From Marsupella aquatica (Eukaryota; Marchantiophyta): a stretch of 64,000 bases of DNA. Positions within the stretch are counted from its first letter, which is position 1, and every line of letters begins with the position of its first letter. The notes under the pieces were generated by a model, which made no database searches, had not been told where the DNA came from, and worked only from the letters and a program-made list of their open reading frames with translations. The stretch lies in the NCBI GenBank assembly GCA_973895155.1, contig OZ316893.1, positions 26,226,001 through 26,290,000 on the forward strand, read 5' to 3'. Positions 21,862 to 31,609 of this stretch are shown here, piece after piece. Made by a program: the position numbers and the translations under genes.

Positions 21862-22020
21862 TCAGGTAGCACGTGGAGCACAGGAAGGACAAAACCATAC
21901 CCCTTTTGGCACCTGGGTAAGTTCAGGCCGAAGGCAGAAAAGATGGTACCCTCCATTGCAATTATCACATAGCAGCATCTGGTCAGCATCATCAATTCTC
22001 AAACACACTTTGCAAGGGTA
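21862..22020 (-). CDS. PHD finger at the C-terminus of the gypsy polyprotein
   Basis: The last about 50 residues contain the full C4HC3 pattern of a PHD zinc finger: Cys-x2-Cys, then Cys-x2-Cys, His-x2-Cys and a final Cys-x2-Cys, with the conserved Trp-Phe-Cys near the end. The acidic residues before the second Cys pair match PHD fingers that read the histone H3 tail. The frame is continuous with the integrase and ends in TGA at 21862. In chromoviruses this position is taken by a chromodomain that guides integration, so a similar targeting role is a reasonable inference. Confidence 0.85.
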   Translation of the reverse strand, partial: YPCKVCLRIDDADQMLLCDNCNGGYHLFCLRPELTQVPKGVWFCPSCAPRAT

Positions 22021-23346
22021 GTCCACAGGTGGAATCGAGGTAGAAGTCACAATGGTGGGATCCAGGTTGGGCAGATGACAAGGGGCGCAATTCTTGGCAT
22101 TGTCAGCAATTGTGCGCCCATCTGCCCCTTGCAACTCTAGCACTCCAGACGGTCGAATAGCCTTAACCCTGAGAATGGTACGACTGGTAGAGGTGTCCAG
22201 GGTGTCGTTAGCTTTCCACTGCAAGTACACAAAATCTCCCACATCAAACTTCCTGACCTTGGGCTGAAAAGTGCCCCCTCGTGTGTGTGCATAACGCAGT
22301 GTGTCCCTGTGTTGTGCAATGGCCAAATTCTCCATGGCCATGGGCATAACCCTCCTAAATAGGGCAGCCCTCTTAGAGATCACATCAGACCAAGTCACAG
22401 CTGAATCCAAGTCCACCACCTGAAGCATGTGAGCAGCAATAGCAGAAGGTGGAACTGGGTGACGACCAAATAACAAGAAGTAGAGAGAAAAGTTAGACAG
22501 TGATGCATGTCTAGACATCCTATACCCCATGGCAATGTAGGGTAAGGCCAGGTCCCAATCCTCCTTGTTTTTGGTGAGGCAAATCTTTCGGAGACCCTTC
22601 TTGCATGTCTGAACCATGCGCTCTGCCAAGCCATCTGCCTGTGGGTGATCTCGTGATGTCCGGCGATGATCAATGAGGGCCTGATCAAGCAGCTCCTGGA
22701 ACTCTCCTCTAAACTCTGAGCCCTGGTCAGTGAGACATTCTGCTCAAGCTCCAAAGCGGCTGAGAACTTGTTGCAGGAATGTCTGGCTGGTGCTACGGGA
22801 GGTCTTATCCGGCAATGCCACAAGTTCTATCCACTTGGAGAAATGCTCTATCATGATCATGATGTAGAGATTACCCCGAGATGTGAGGGGTAATTCTCCA
22901 GCCAAATCACATGACCAACGATAAAACATGCCCTGAATAGGGAGTGGATGAAGTGTGGGTTGCCGAGATGTGAAAGAAGTCCTTACCCTATCACACTGCT
23001 CACACCGGGCAATAACATCTCGAACCTGGCCATGCATGCCTCTCCAATGATAATGAGGAACCAAGAGGCTGTAAGTTCTCTTAACGCCAAAATGACCAAG
23101 CTCAGAATGTACCTTACGGATAAGGCCAACCCTCTCATGAATGGGTGGAACCACCACTTCCCTGTTTGGCAAGCAACGCACGAGATGATCTCCCTTCCAC
23201 AAGTAGCGCTTGGACCTTTGCTGAATTCGGTCTCTCTGGGCAGCAGTAACATGTGTGGGGTACTTCCCATGCTGCAGAAATCTCAGAGTGTCGCTGTCCT
23301 CCCATATGTCCACCACAGGTTGGTCAACAACATAGCATGGCAGCAA
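22021..23346 (-). pseudogene. Integrase of the gypsy element (one TGA)
   Basis: N-terminal HHCC zinc-binding region (about 23070-23160) with His-x3-His and Cys-x2-Cys, then the DDE catalytic core. The first Asp lies in a Ser-Cys-Asp-Leu motif near 22910, the second in Thr-Asp-Gln-Gly near 22725, and the Glu in Leu-Ala-Glu-Arg near 22625. A C-terminal basic region with Val-Gly-Asp and a beta-strand pattern follows. The frame is interrupted by TGA at 22744-22746, between the first and second catalytic Asp, and stays open on both sides. It would insert the cDNA into chromatin. Confidence 0.85.
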
Positions 23347-23388
23347 AGCAAGATAGGTCGATGCATGAAATGTAGGTAGGATGGAAAC

Positions 23389-25150
23389 CTAGTCAAAATC
23401 TTGCCGTGGATCTGAGGAATCATCAGAGGTAATCAAAGGGCTGCGGGACATAGTGTCAGCATTCTGATGTGTCAAACCAGGCCTATGAATTACCTCAAAG
23501 TCATACTCCTGGATGATGAGTGCCCAACGAGCAAGCTTGCCAGTAAGCTTGTCGTTAGTCATCAACCACTTCAAGGGCTGGTGGTCGGTGTAGAGAGTAA
23601 ACCTGGTCCCATAGAGGTAGGGCCTATAATGTATGACAGCCCACACAACAGCAAGGCATTCACCCTCATAAGAAGAATAATGACTCTCTGCCTGATTGTT
23701 GCTCCTGGATGCATAGGCAATGACGTACTCTTTACCTTCCTCATCATGCTGGCCCAGAATGGCACCAATCCCAAGGGCACTCCAATCTGTGTGTAACACA
23801 AAGACCTTGCTGAAATCAGGTCTTCTCAGCACCGGGTATTCTGAGAGCTTCTCCTTCAAAGTGGCAAATGCTGCCTCAGCATCTGTACTCCATGTCCAAG
23901 TCACATTCTTTTTCAACAAAGCATACAATGGGTGTGCAATGGTACTAAAATCTTTGATGTAGATCTGGTAGTAATTGCACAACCCAATAAAACTTCTCAA
24001 AGTGTGAACATCAGTAGGAGTGGGCATTTCCAAGATGGATACCACCTTGGCCCAGTGACCCATGGTTCCATTTGGAAGAATGTGATGCCCAAGATATACT
24101 ACTGATCTGACAGCAAATTCACACTTCTTGGGGTGTATCTTTAGGTTCACCTTCTTAAGCCTCATGAATAGCTCCTCAAGGTCAAGTAGATGCTGGTCAA
24201 ATCCTTTGCTGTGGACCAACACATCATCAATGTAGCATTTCAGAAACTCAACACCTTGAAGAACCTGGTCCATGACTCTTTGAAAGAATATGGGTGCATT
24301 CTTCAAGCCAAATGGCATCACCAACCACTCCCATAGTTGGTTACTACCATGGAAAGCTGTTTTCTTGCGATCCTTTGCAAACAGCAAAATCTGGTTAAAG
24401 CCTTGCCTTAGATCCACAAGAATGAAGATGTCTGAGTCTCCAATGCTGTCAAATAGCTCCTCTGGCCGTGGCATGGGGTACCTGTCCTCTCGGGGGTCTC
24501 ACTATATGGGGACCTCCCCATCGCCTGCGACGTTTTTAGGCCTCGGACCCCCTAAAATGTAAGAAGAAAAATTTATTTTTTAACCCCTGTAAAGTTGGAA
24601 TATTCTTGGAATATTCTAAAAATTGGATTAAAAAGACCCTAATATTCTTATAAGTCTCAAAAATAAATTTAAAAGACCCTATTGTTCTTCTACAAAAATT
24701 CTTAAGTCTTCCCTTAGAACCAATAAAATGACCCTATCCTTCGTCGCACGTGATATGCCATTTTTGTGGAAGTGAAACCCCCGAGCCTGTCCTGGGGTGT
24801 GACCAGGTTCAGTGGCCTGTAGTCCCCACACATGCGCTTCTCTGTCCACAATCCACTGGAATCCTTCTTTGCTGGCATCACTATAGCTGTTGTAAAATCT
24901 GATGTAGATGGCTGAATAAAACCAGCTTCATATAACTCTTGGCACCTCTCATCCACCAGCTGCCACTCATGCTTACTCAAACAATGTCTCCGTCTGAAGA
25001 TAGGTGTTTCATCAACCAACTCAATGGAGAACTGCATGGTCTTGCACTTACCCAAGTCCTTCATAGAGAAAGCAAACACGTTCTCATGCTTGAGGAGCAA
25101 ATTTAGCAGTTGGTCCTTCTGTCTTCTACTCAAGTGGTTGCCCATGATGA
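23389..25150 (-). pseudogene. Reverse transcriptase and RNase H of the gypsy element, split by a MITE
   Basis: The RT fingers and palm carry the gypsy-type block Cys-Gly-Asp-Tyr-Arg-Pro-Leu-Asn (near 24820), the Phe-Gly-Leu block and the catalytic Tyr-Ile-Asp-Asp (near 24220). RNase H follows with its first Asp in a Thr-Asp-Trp-Ser motif (near 23795), the Glu in Tyr-Glu-Gly-Glu and the third Asp in Tyr-Thr-Asp-His. A 297-bp insertion plus 8-bp duplication at 24481-24793 cuts the RT; removing 305 bases puts both halves in the same frame, so there is no further frameshift here. The frame ends in TAG at 23389 before the integrase, probably another nonsense mutation. Confidence 0.9.
24489..24785. 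mobile_element. MITE, 297 bp, 8-bp target duplication, inside the RT
   Basis: The ends CTCGGGGGTCTCACT and, as reverse complement, CTCGGGGGTTTCACT match at 14 of 15 positions. The flanking CCTGTCCT occurs at 24481-24488 and 24786-24793. The interior is AT-rich and non-coding. An 8-bp duplication fits hAT-like elements, although the terminal sequence is not the usual hAT start. The insertion proves that the gypsy element was already present when the MITE moved. Confidence 0.9.
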
Positions 25151-25492
25151 ATGTGTAGTTGGCAACACTAGGAATAGGACCTGATGTACTCGTGCTTGAA
25201 GAGCCAAAAGTGCCAGCCTCTCCACTGTCCAAGCTGCTAGCATGCTGCTGATAAGGTGATGAGGCCTCTCCATGGCCTGTTGTATCTGTTACACTGGTCT
25301 CATCCACACCATGAAACTCAGAAATAATATCAGCCACATTACAAGGGACCTCCTCCCCCCCAACACTTGGACTGAAGCGATGAGTGTTGAATAGAGGTAC
25401 TTCGTGCACTTGGTCTGGATGCCATGTAGCAGCACCATGGAGTGGTAGGGCTGGAACTCCTGATGCTGGATGAATGTACATCTGAAAAAGGA

Positions 25493-26443
25493 TGCAAGTG
25501 ACCAGAAGCCAAGTGAGAGCATTAAGATCCATTACCCTGCCAAGTAAAGCATTCATGGCCAGCTTGGTGATTTTGGTGTGGCCTGTAGTACCGGGGTGGA
25601 AGCCCATAGCCCGTTCTCTCTCCTCAGGACTAGGTTCATCCCATGTACCGGTAGAATGTTGATAAATCAGGCCAGGACCATCACCTTGAAAAGCATGTGC
25701 ACTTGGAAAGGACACAAATGTAGGCCAAGCAGCACGGGGCTGTCCAATGGTATTGGCTGGATACCAAGGTGCTGGCTCTTGCCGTGTAACTGGTTGGCAA
25801 GAACTGTCAGGATCCAAAATCTGGTCCACTGTGAGGTTAGTGTCCCTGGATCTGTGGTGAAGAGCTAACTCTAGCAAGGAAGGTGGTGCAAGGTTAGTCC
25901 AAAAGTTACGAAGACGATGTGCATAAGAACCACAGTGCACTGCATCAATGAGAAGGGGTGGTCCCAAGTAGTGCTAGACCACACTGAAATCCTCTTTGAC
26001 CTGTGGACACTGGTCAAACTGAGATGGAGTATTCTCAATGATATAACCAACAGCAGGATAAAGGGATTGAGCCCAGGTGAGAATCTGAACCAATGCTGTG
26101 AAAAGGCCAGAACAAGAATCATGCAGTCCAGCACCGTGACCAGCAGCTAAAAACCCTTGGCATTCCCAACCAGCTATGATCAAATCAAGGGAGCCAAGAA
26201 GGGTTAAGTGCCGGTGCTGGACAAGCTGGATATCTGGAGGGAAGAAAGAAAATGCAGACTTCCATGCACTGAGTGGAAATTGCAGGGGAAATCGCTCTGA
26301 AAATTCCAGTACACGGGATTCAGCCACTTGCCTTGCACCTGGATCAATGTTCACGTAGATGTACTGCTTCACCACCATGCCGGACTATAGGAGAGCTTCC
26401 AGGCCTGTAGAAATGCCACCAAAAATCTCAAGCAATGTAAGGT
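25493..26443 (-). pseudogene. Cytosine-5 DNA methyltransferase domain inside the gypsy polyprotein
   Basis: About 315 codons between protease and RT carry the ordered motifs of C5-methyltransferases. Motif I: Leu-Thr-Leu-Leu-Glu-Ile-Phe-Gly-Gly-Ile-Ser-Thr-Gly. Motif II: an acidic Asn-Ile-Asp after a hydrophobic strand. Motif IV: Trp-Glu-Cys-Gln-Gly-Phe, with the catalytic Cys kept but Pro replaced by Glu. Motif VI: Ile-Ile-Glu-Asn-Thr. Motif VIII: Ala-His-Arg-Leu-Arg-Asn-Phe-Trp, close to DNMT3 and DRM. Motifs IX/X: Glu-Arg-x-Arg-Ala-Met-Gly-Phe with a final helix. A spacer long enough for a target-recognition domain precedes motif IX. TAG stops at 26385 and 25974 break this copy, with the same frame on both sides. 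C5-methyltransferase domains in retrotransposons have been reported from charophyte algae and dinoflagellates. Confidence 0.85.
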
Positions 26444-26459
26444 CATTCGGAGGAGGAGT

Positions 26460-27780
26460 CCATGTAACTGGTGCGCTCAAGATTGGGGCTATTGGTTGTC
26501 CATTGTGCTGCCTAAGGTCCTCAAATTTGCGCAATGGAGCCACCAAAGGTCCATGGGCTGCTTGGAGTCGTTGTACCACCTCTGGTTGATGATCCATGTT
26601 GCTAGAAAGTGCTGCTATACGTGCAGCAGCATGTGCAACAGCCACCTCATCATCAGCCTCCTTAATCCAATCTTGCAATGGGTGGTTGACATAGGTAGCT
26701 GTGTGCACTGCTTTCAACACACAGTGGTGAGCCATAGGTGTATGGGCACCATGCAAATCAAGTGGAATGTAGCCCAAGTGTGAGCCATCAGTATGCCAAT
26801 CAACTCTGTAGTATGCAACCTCATGCCAGTTGTCAATGGTAAAACCTGGTGGGAACAAAGCCTCCTGGCCAATGAGCACATCATACGTAGTGGCATTGGT
26901 AACCAAACATCTGACTGGGAAATGCAGTTCCTGATCTGTACCTCCATTAAAAGTGAGAGTGAGTAAAGTAGAACTCTCACCCAACACATCCTCCACAGTG
27001 CCACTAGCAGTCCGAATGTGCCACCTGGATTGTTGTAAATGATTAGTCAGCAGTCCCATCTTCTTGGCAAACTGAATGCCCAATATCACTGGTTGAGCGT
27101 CTGTGTCTAGCATGACCACCTGAGGAGTGTGACCCTCCAACTTGACCGCTGAATGCCTGTTGTCAACAATGGCAATGGTGGTGGAAACTGAAGTCCTGTC
27201 GCTAGGTACCACTTTTGGCAAATGATGAGGTACCTTGTGAAGGGAGTTAGTGTCCACGGTCTTTCCACTCAACAGCATAGTCAGGAAAGATGGAACAGCA
27301 TGACCAGAGTCCAGTGTAGCTCTAGTCACACAATCTACAGCAATACTGTCATCTCTACCACTGGAAATTGGTACTGGGATAGCCAAACCAGTGGAAGCAT
27401 GTAATGGAGAAGAAGAAGGTCCAGTATGTACATGAGATTGGACCTCCAAAACCGGTGTCACAGGGGCTGATGAAGAATGCAGTGAGCCCTCTAGCGCTCT
27501 GATGACAGCTCTAGCATCCAGTTGTAAATCATGGCAACTAAAAAGTGGAGTTGTAAGAATCCTTTGTGCCATACCGGAGGTGAAATGCTCAAGCAGCTCA
27601 AGAGAAACAACTCCCTGTGAAATGTCAGTAGCACCTGGTGGTGGAATGGATGTAGCTACAGTGCCCTCCCCCCTGGCCAACAAGGTGCGCTCTTCAGCAA
27701 GTGTGAGTGGCTAAAAAGATTGGGGCATGACAGCCCAAGCTCCCCTGGCTCTAGTCATAGGACCGGCAGCAAGACCATTA
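26460..27780 (-). pseudogene. Aspartic protease and linker region of the gypsy element
   Basis: The retropepsin-like active site reads Met-Leu-Asp-Thr-Asp-Ala-Gln (near 27100-27120), where the usual third residue Gly is Asp. A flap-like strand and an Ile-Leu-Gly segment follow. The N-terminal part links to gag. A TAG at 27711 interrupts the frame, and the listed frame has no ATG because it belongs to a larger gag-pol fusion. The region between protease and methyltransferase is about 200 residues without a recognised domain. Confidence 0.65.
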
Positions 27781-27782
27781 GC

Positions 27783-29724
27783 CTATACAATGTGGCGTGT
27801 GGGAGCAATACGGGAGGCAGCACTGGCCTGCTGGTAAGCAAAATAGGAAGGGCAAAATGAATCTAAAAATTCTGCTGTAAGGCCAAGCTGTGTAGCAGAG
27901 GATAGCACACACTCACCCATATGAGCATCAAATGGCAAGCCATAGAAAGAGCGGGGTAGAGATGTTGAACTGTCAGTGGTGCCTGGGCCAGGGATGGGTT
28001 GCACGTGACCAGCCGGTTGAGAAGGACCAGCAGAGGTAGGTGACTTGCCTTTGATGTTGGCAAGTTGGGCACGTAGGGACTCAACCTCATGAGTCAAAGA
28101 CTGGAGTTGAGTTGCCTGGGCATTGTGAGCCTCCTTCTAAGCTGGTTGCTTCTGTTGCTGCTTGGGCAATTTGTTGGCACTGGGTGCTTTGCCACTGGAA
28201 GGAGGAGCAACTGATGCAGTAGGAGCCCTCCTAGCTGGTGGGGGTGGAAACAGGAGCAGGATGAGTGGCCTGTTGTCGTAGCTGCTTCCTCTCTGTGAAT
28301 TTGGCAAAATAAACTACCTCCAAGTGACCCACTTTCCCGCAAAAATCACAAGACAGGTCCTCAGCAACAATATCACATTCATTGGCCTTGTGATTAGGAT
28401 TGCCACAGTAGTTGCAAGATGGCAGCATGAAAGCAGCATGTGTTGGTTTGATCTTGGAAGCATACTGTGGCACACGGGAAGGGGTGGCCATTGTAGGGGC
28501 AGCAGCCTGGTACCTGGATCACGGTGGACGCGCAATACTGGCCTCATAATGTGCATGGGCCAACTCAAGTTTCTCAACAGTGTCGTAGACATTGAGCAAT
28601 GTGTAGCTGTCTCCAAACTCTGAGAATACTTGCTGCAACACTTGCGAATGGAGAGTTGGTGTGCCCTCCAATGCGCAAAGATAGCGATGAGCAGCTTCCA
28701 GGTCAGTGATGCTCTGGGTGTCCTCCTTCAGCTTGAGAAGCCGACAATACATCATCTTCAAGGTTTCATCGCGCTGCCTCACAAAGGTGGCCAACTACAT
28801 GATTTTGTTAGCACTCTTGATTGGGAATTCCAATTCAAGAACCTGGAAAAAATTAGCCATTGGATCAGCAAAGGCAGGGGAATCAATGGTGGGAGAAATG
28901 TCTGATGTAGCCTGTGCCAAGACAGTGGGAGTAACTGGCGCAGTGGTAGGAACTGGAGTAGGAGGGGAAGTGGCAGGAGCAGCAGCATGGGCTGCAATGG
29001 CATTCTATAAGGCCAATTGTGAGGCTGCCGCAATTGCACTGGCATAGGTAGGGTTAGGCAACTGTGTGACAGCAAGCAGCCGTTGAGAATGTTGCTCATA
29101 CACATCCAAAGCCTCATGGTGCACATACCTGGCTAGTTGCTTAAATGCAAAAGCATTTGTGAAATTGCTACCGTACTTCAACTCCAATTCGTAAACGATA
29201 GTGTAAAAAGTGGATTTGAACTCAAGTAAAGAGACAGTGCCTGGCCGCCCGCTAAAGCGCTCAATGTGGCCAGATGAGTGGTTGGCATCCATGCTGTATG
29301 TCGGTGAAGCAGGAACAACCACTGATGCAGAAGGGGTAAATGGCAATGAAGTGATAGCAGGCTTTGGAGTAGTGGTGAAGCGACCGCCAAATGTAGCAGA
29401 AGGATTGCGTGGTGTGGGTGCTGCTGCTGCCTGCTGACGTCGTCGAAATTTCCGAGACTCCAATGAAATTGGCACCAATGGTCGTGGATAAGTGGTACCG
29501 GGGTGTTGGTGGCAATGAGTTGTTACCTCCTGGCTTGTCGGCTGACATGTTGCATGCTCACCCGGGGTGCCAGTGGGAAAGAAATTGACAAGAAAAAGAA
29601 GTGGCAGGCCCAAGGCTAGGAAATAAAACCCACAAAGGAAACAAACGGTGCAAGGCAGCAATGTGTAGAATGTGTGAACACACAGAAAAACCGTCGGCAA
29701 AGACAAGACCCTTAAAAACTCCAA
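27783..29724 (-). pseudogene. Gag region of the gypsy element with CCHC knuckle
   Basis: A retrotransposon gag-like helical region (about 29000-29270) follows a Pro/Thr-rich N-terminus. Further on lies a CCHC zinc knuckle, Cys-x2-Cys-x4-His-x4-Cys, near 28370-28405. A second, degenerate knuckle follows in which the last Cys is Tyr. Stops: TAG at 29005, 28795, 28137 and 27783; TGA at 28519. A phase change lies close to a C-run near 28235. The upstream frame has no ATG at 29724; the first in-frame ATG I see in the well-conserved part is at 29290-29292, but the true start may lie further upstream. Confidence 0.75.
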
Positions 29725-31248
29725 TTATACCGGTGTTGTGCTTGCTGGATTGACTGTCTGATGAATATGCCGGGCCCTCAGCTTTATGCAGATGACACAT
29801 AGCGGCAGCAAAGAAATCCGGAAAAATGGGCCCTTAAAAACGTAAACCTGGGACCCCCTTAAGTGTATACATCGGCCCTTTCAAATGTATAAACATGGGG
29901 CCCGGTTAAGTGTATACATCGGGCCCTGATGTGGACCCGGGAAGTAGCAAGCAAGACGGAAAAGAGACCGGACACGCGTCGGCAGCAAAATGGTCGTAGT
30001 GGGGACCGGCCGTGGTGCCCTATGTACATGCCCTCATGGGAGTCGAAAGACCCTCGCGCAGCAGACGAGCGACCACGGAGGAACGGGGGGAAAAAGACGG
30101 GACCCAAGGTGAGGCGAGAGAAAAGAAAAATGGCCTTAATTGCTCCAGCTCTGCATAGGGCTTCGTGCCATATGCCCTCCTTAGTCCTTATGAGCTCCCG
30201 AAAAGGGAGGCTACGAGCTCCCCCTCAATCCACTCCTTAAATGCTTCCGTGCCTGGCAGAGTGGCAGAAGGACTCCAGGGAAAGGAGTCGAATGTAACTC
30301 CCCCTTCTTTAATTCTCCATAGGGCCTCGTGCCCTCCTTGCGCTTCAACTCCCCCTCCTCCTTGCTTTCGCTTGTGCTTGGCTGCCCCTCCCCCTGCTTT
30401 AATGCTGCTTAGGGCTTTGTGCCTGGCAGAAGTGTGACTCCCAAGAGGAGGGAGTCGAATGTACTCCCTCTCCTCCTTTTAATGCCCTGCAAGAGGACTC
30501 CCGAAAGGAGTCTAATTGAATTCCCCCTCCCCTACTTTAATTCAGCATAGGGCCTCGTGCCCCCTCCATCCTCGTGCTGCCTTGTGCTCGGCTCCCCCTC
30601 CTGCCAATGGCCCCTATTAAGTGCAGGGCACGATGCCCTATGCACAGACAGTCAGGAGGTGAAGGAAGGAAAATGGCCGGAAAGGAAAAAAAAATGGGTG
30701 CGCGGCCCTATGCAGGTCGCGTTGCAGTCGAAAGAGGCTCACCGGCAGCCGTGGCCAGGGAATACAAAAAACGGCCCCGAAATTAAAGAAATGGCAATGG
30801 CGCAGCGGCAGCAGGTCGCGGCAGTTGAAGGTGGTCGTGCGGCAGCCGTGGCCAAGAGATGGCCATAAAAACCAAAGAAAAAGGGGCCCCAAACTCCCGA
30901 AGGATCGTTAAAAAATGCGAGCGAGGGCACTGTGCAGAACGCGAAGTGCCGGGGGTCGTGCAGTAGCAGTCGGCAGCACGTCCCGCCCAGGGAATACCAA
31001 AAACTGGCCAAAAAGGTCATGACGGTCGGCAACAATTATGGAAGCAGATCGAGTTGCGGCCGGCAAGAAAAATCCGGGCCCCTTGTTATGTGTATACACT
31101 TAAGTATACACATAACACCACAAGACACCCATAACTTTTAACTTGTCACTCCGATGTCCGTCGAAGAAATTGCAATGGCTTCACCAAAAATTGTCGAAAT
31201 CATCCCGAGCAATCTTCTTCCCTTCACCGCTATCTTGAGAGTTCTTCT
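29725..31248 (-). other. Leader of the gypsy element with internal repeats
   Basis: No convincing coding region. At 30140-30640 a diverged block of about 100 bases, containing GCATAGGGCCTCGTGCC and a C-rich/TTTAAT segment, repeats four to five times. At 30690-31010 a second degenerate block with GCAGCCGTGGCCAGGGAATA repeats about three times. No standard tRNA-Met primer-binding site is seen next to the right LTR. Confidence 0.6.
31085..31116. other. Perfect 13-bp hairpin in the element leader
   Basis: GTTATGTGTATAC and GTATACACATAAC flank the six bases ACTTAA. Related TGTATACA phrases occur at about 29867-29925. It could fold in the element RNA near its 5' end. Confidence 0.7.
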
Positions 31249-31609
31249 TGAATAAAAGGCGTAAGAGAAACAATCGTACTAAAATCGAATCAAAAACCGG
31301 CGGGATGCCAAGATCGGCCGGGAGCATCTAACGAATCACTGTGTGAATCCCGTGTACGGAACTGACGAGCACTGTCTTAGCTCTGTCAACAGCGATTCAA
31401 GAAGAACTGAAAAACCCACAAAGAAAGACATGCCCTAAGTAAACAAAGTCCTGGCATCACACTAACAAGCGTGTTTGCTTCAAGAACGTTTGGCATTTGC
31501 TATAAGAACATGTCGCTAACTCAAGTAGTACACTAGCCCTAACTACATACCTAGCGGGCATGCAAGGGACATGCCGATGTGCACAAGAGGCACTGTCCTC
31601 GGCATGACA
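31249..31609 (-). repeat. Right (5') LTR of the gypsy element
   Basis: 361 bases, minus-strand start TGTCATGCCGAGG and end CA, about 95% identical to 21282-21644. Segment A is not present beside it. Confidence 0.85.

Larger units (their letters stand above)
21282..31609 (-). mobile_element. Ty3/gypsy LTR retrotransposon with DNA methyltransferase and PHD modules, degenerate
   Basis: A 10.3-kb element on the minus strand bounded by direct repeats at 21282-21644 and 31249-31609. Order from 5' to 3' on the minus strand: LTR, 1.5-kb leader, gag with CCHC knuckle, aspartic protease, cytosine-5 methyltransferase, reverse transcriptase and RNase H, integrase, PHD finger, LTR. The protease-RT-RH-integrase order defines Ty3/gypsy. 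One long gag-pol frame can be followed; it is broken by ten in-frame stops (TAG at 29005, 28795, 28137, 27783, 27711, 26385, 25974 and 23389; TGA at 28519 and 22744), a frameshift near 28235, and a MITE at 24489. The LTRs are about 95% identical by eye. No 5-bp target duplication is visible, and the left border is complicated by segment A. Confidence 0.88.

Noticed and set aside
22395-22823. Alternative minus-strand frames overlapping integrase
   Set aside because: Shadow frames of the integrase without its motifs.
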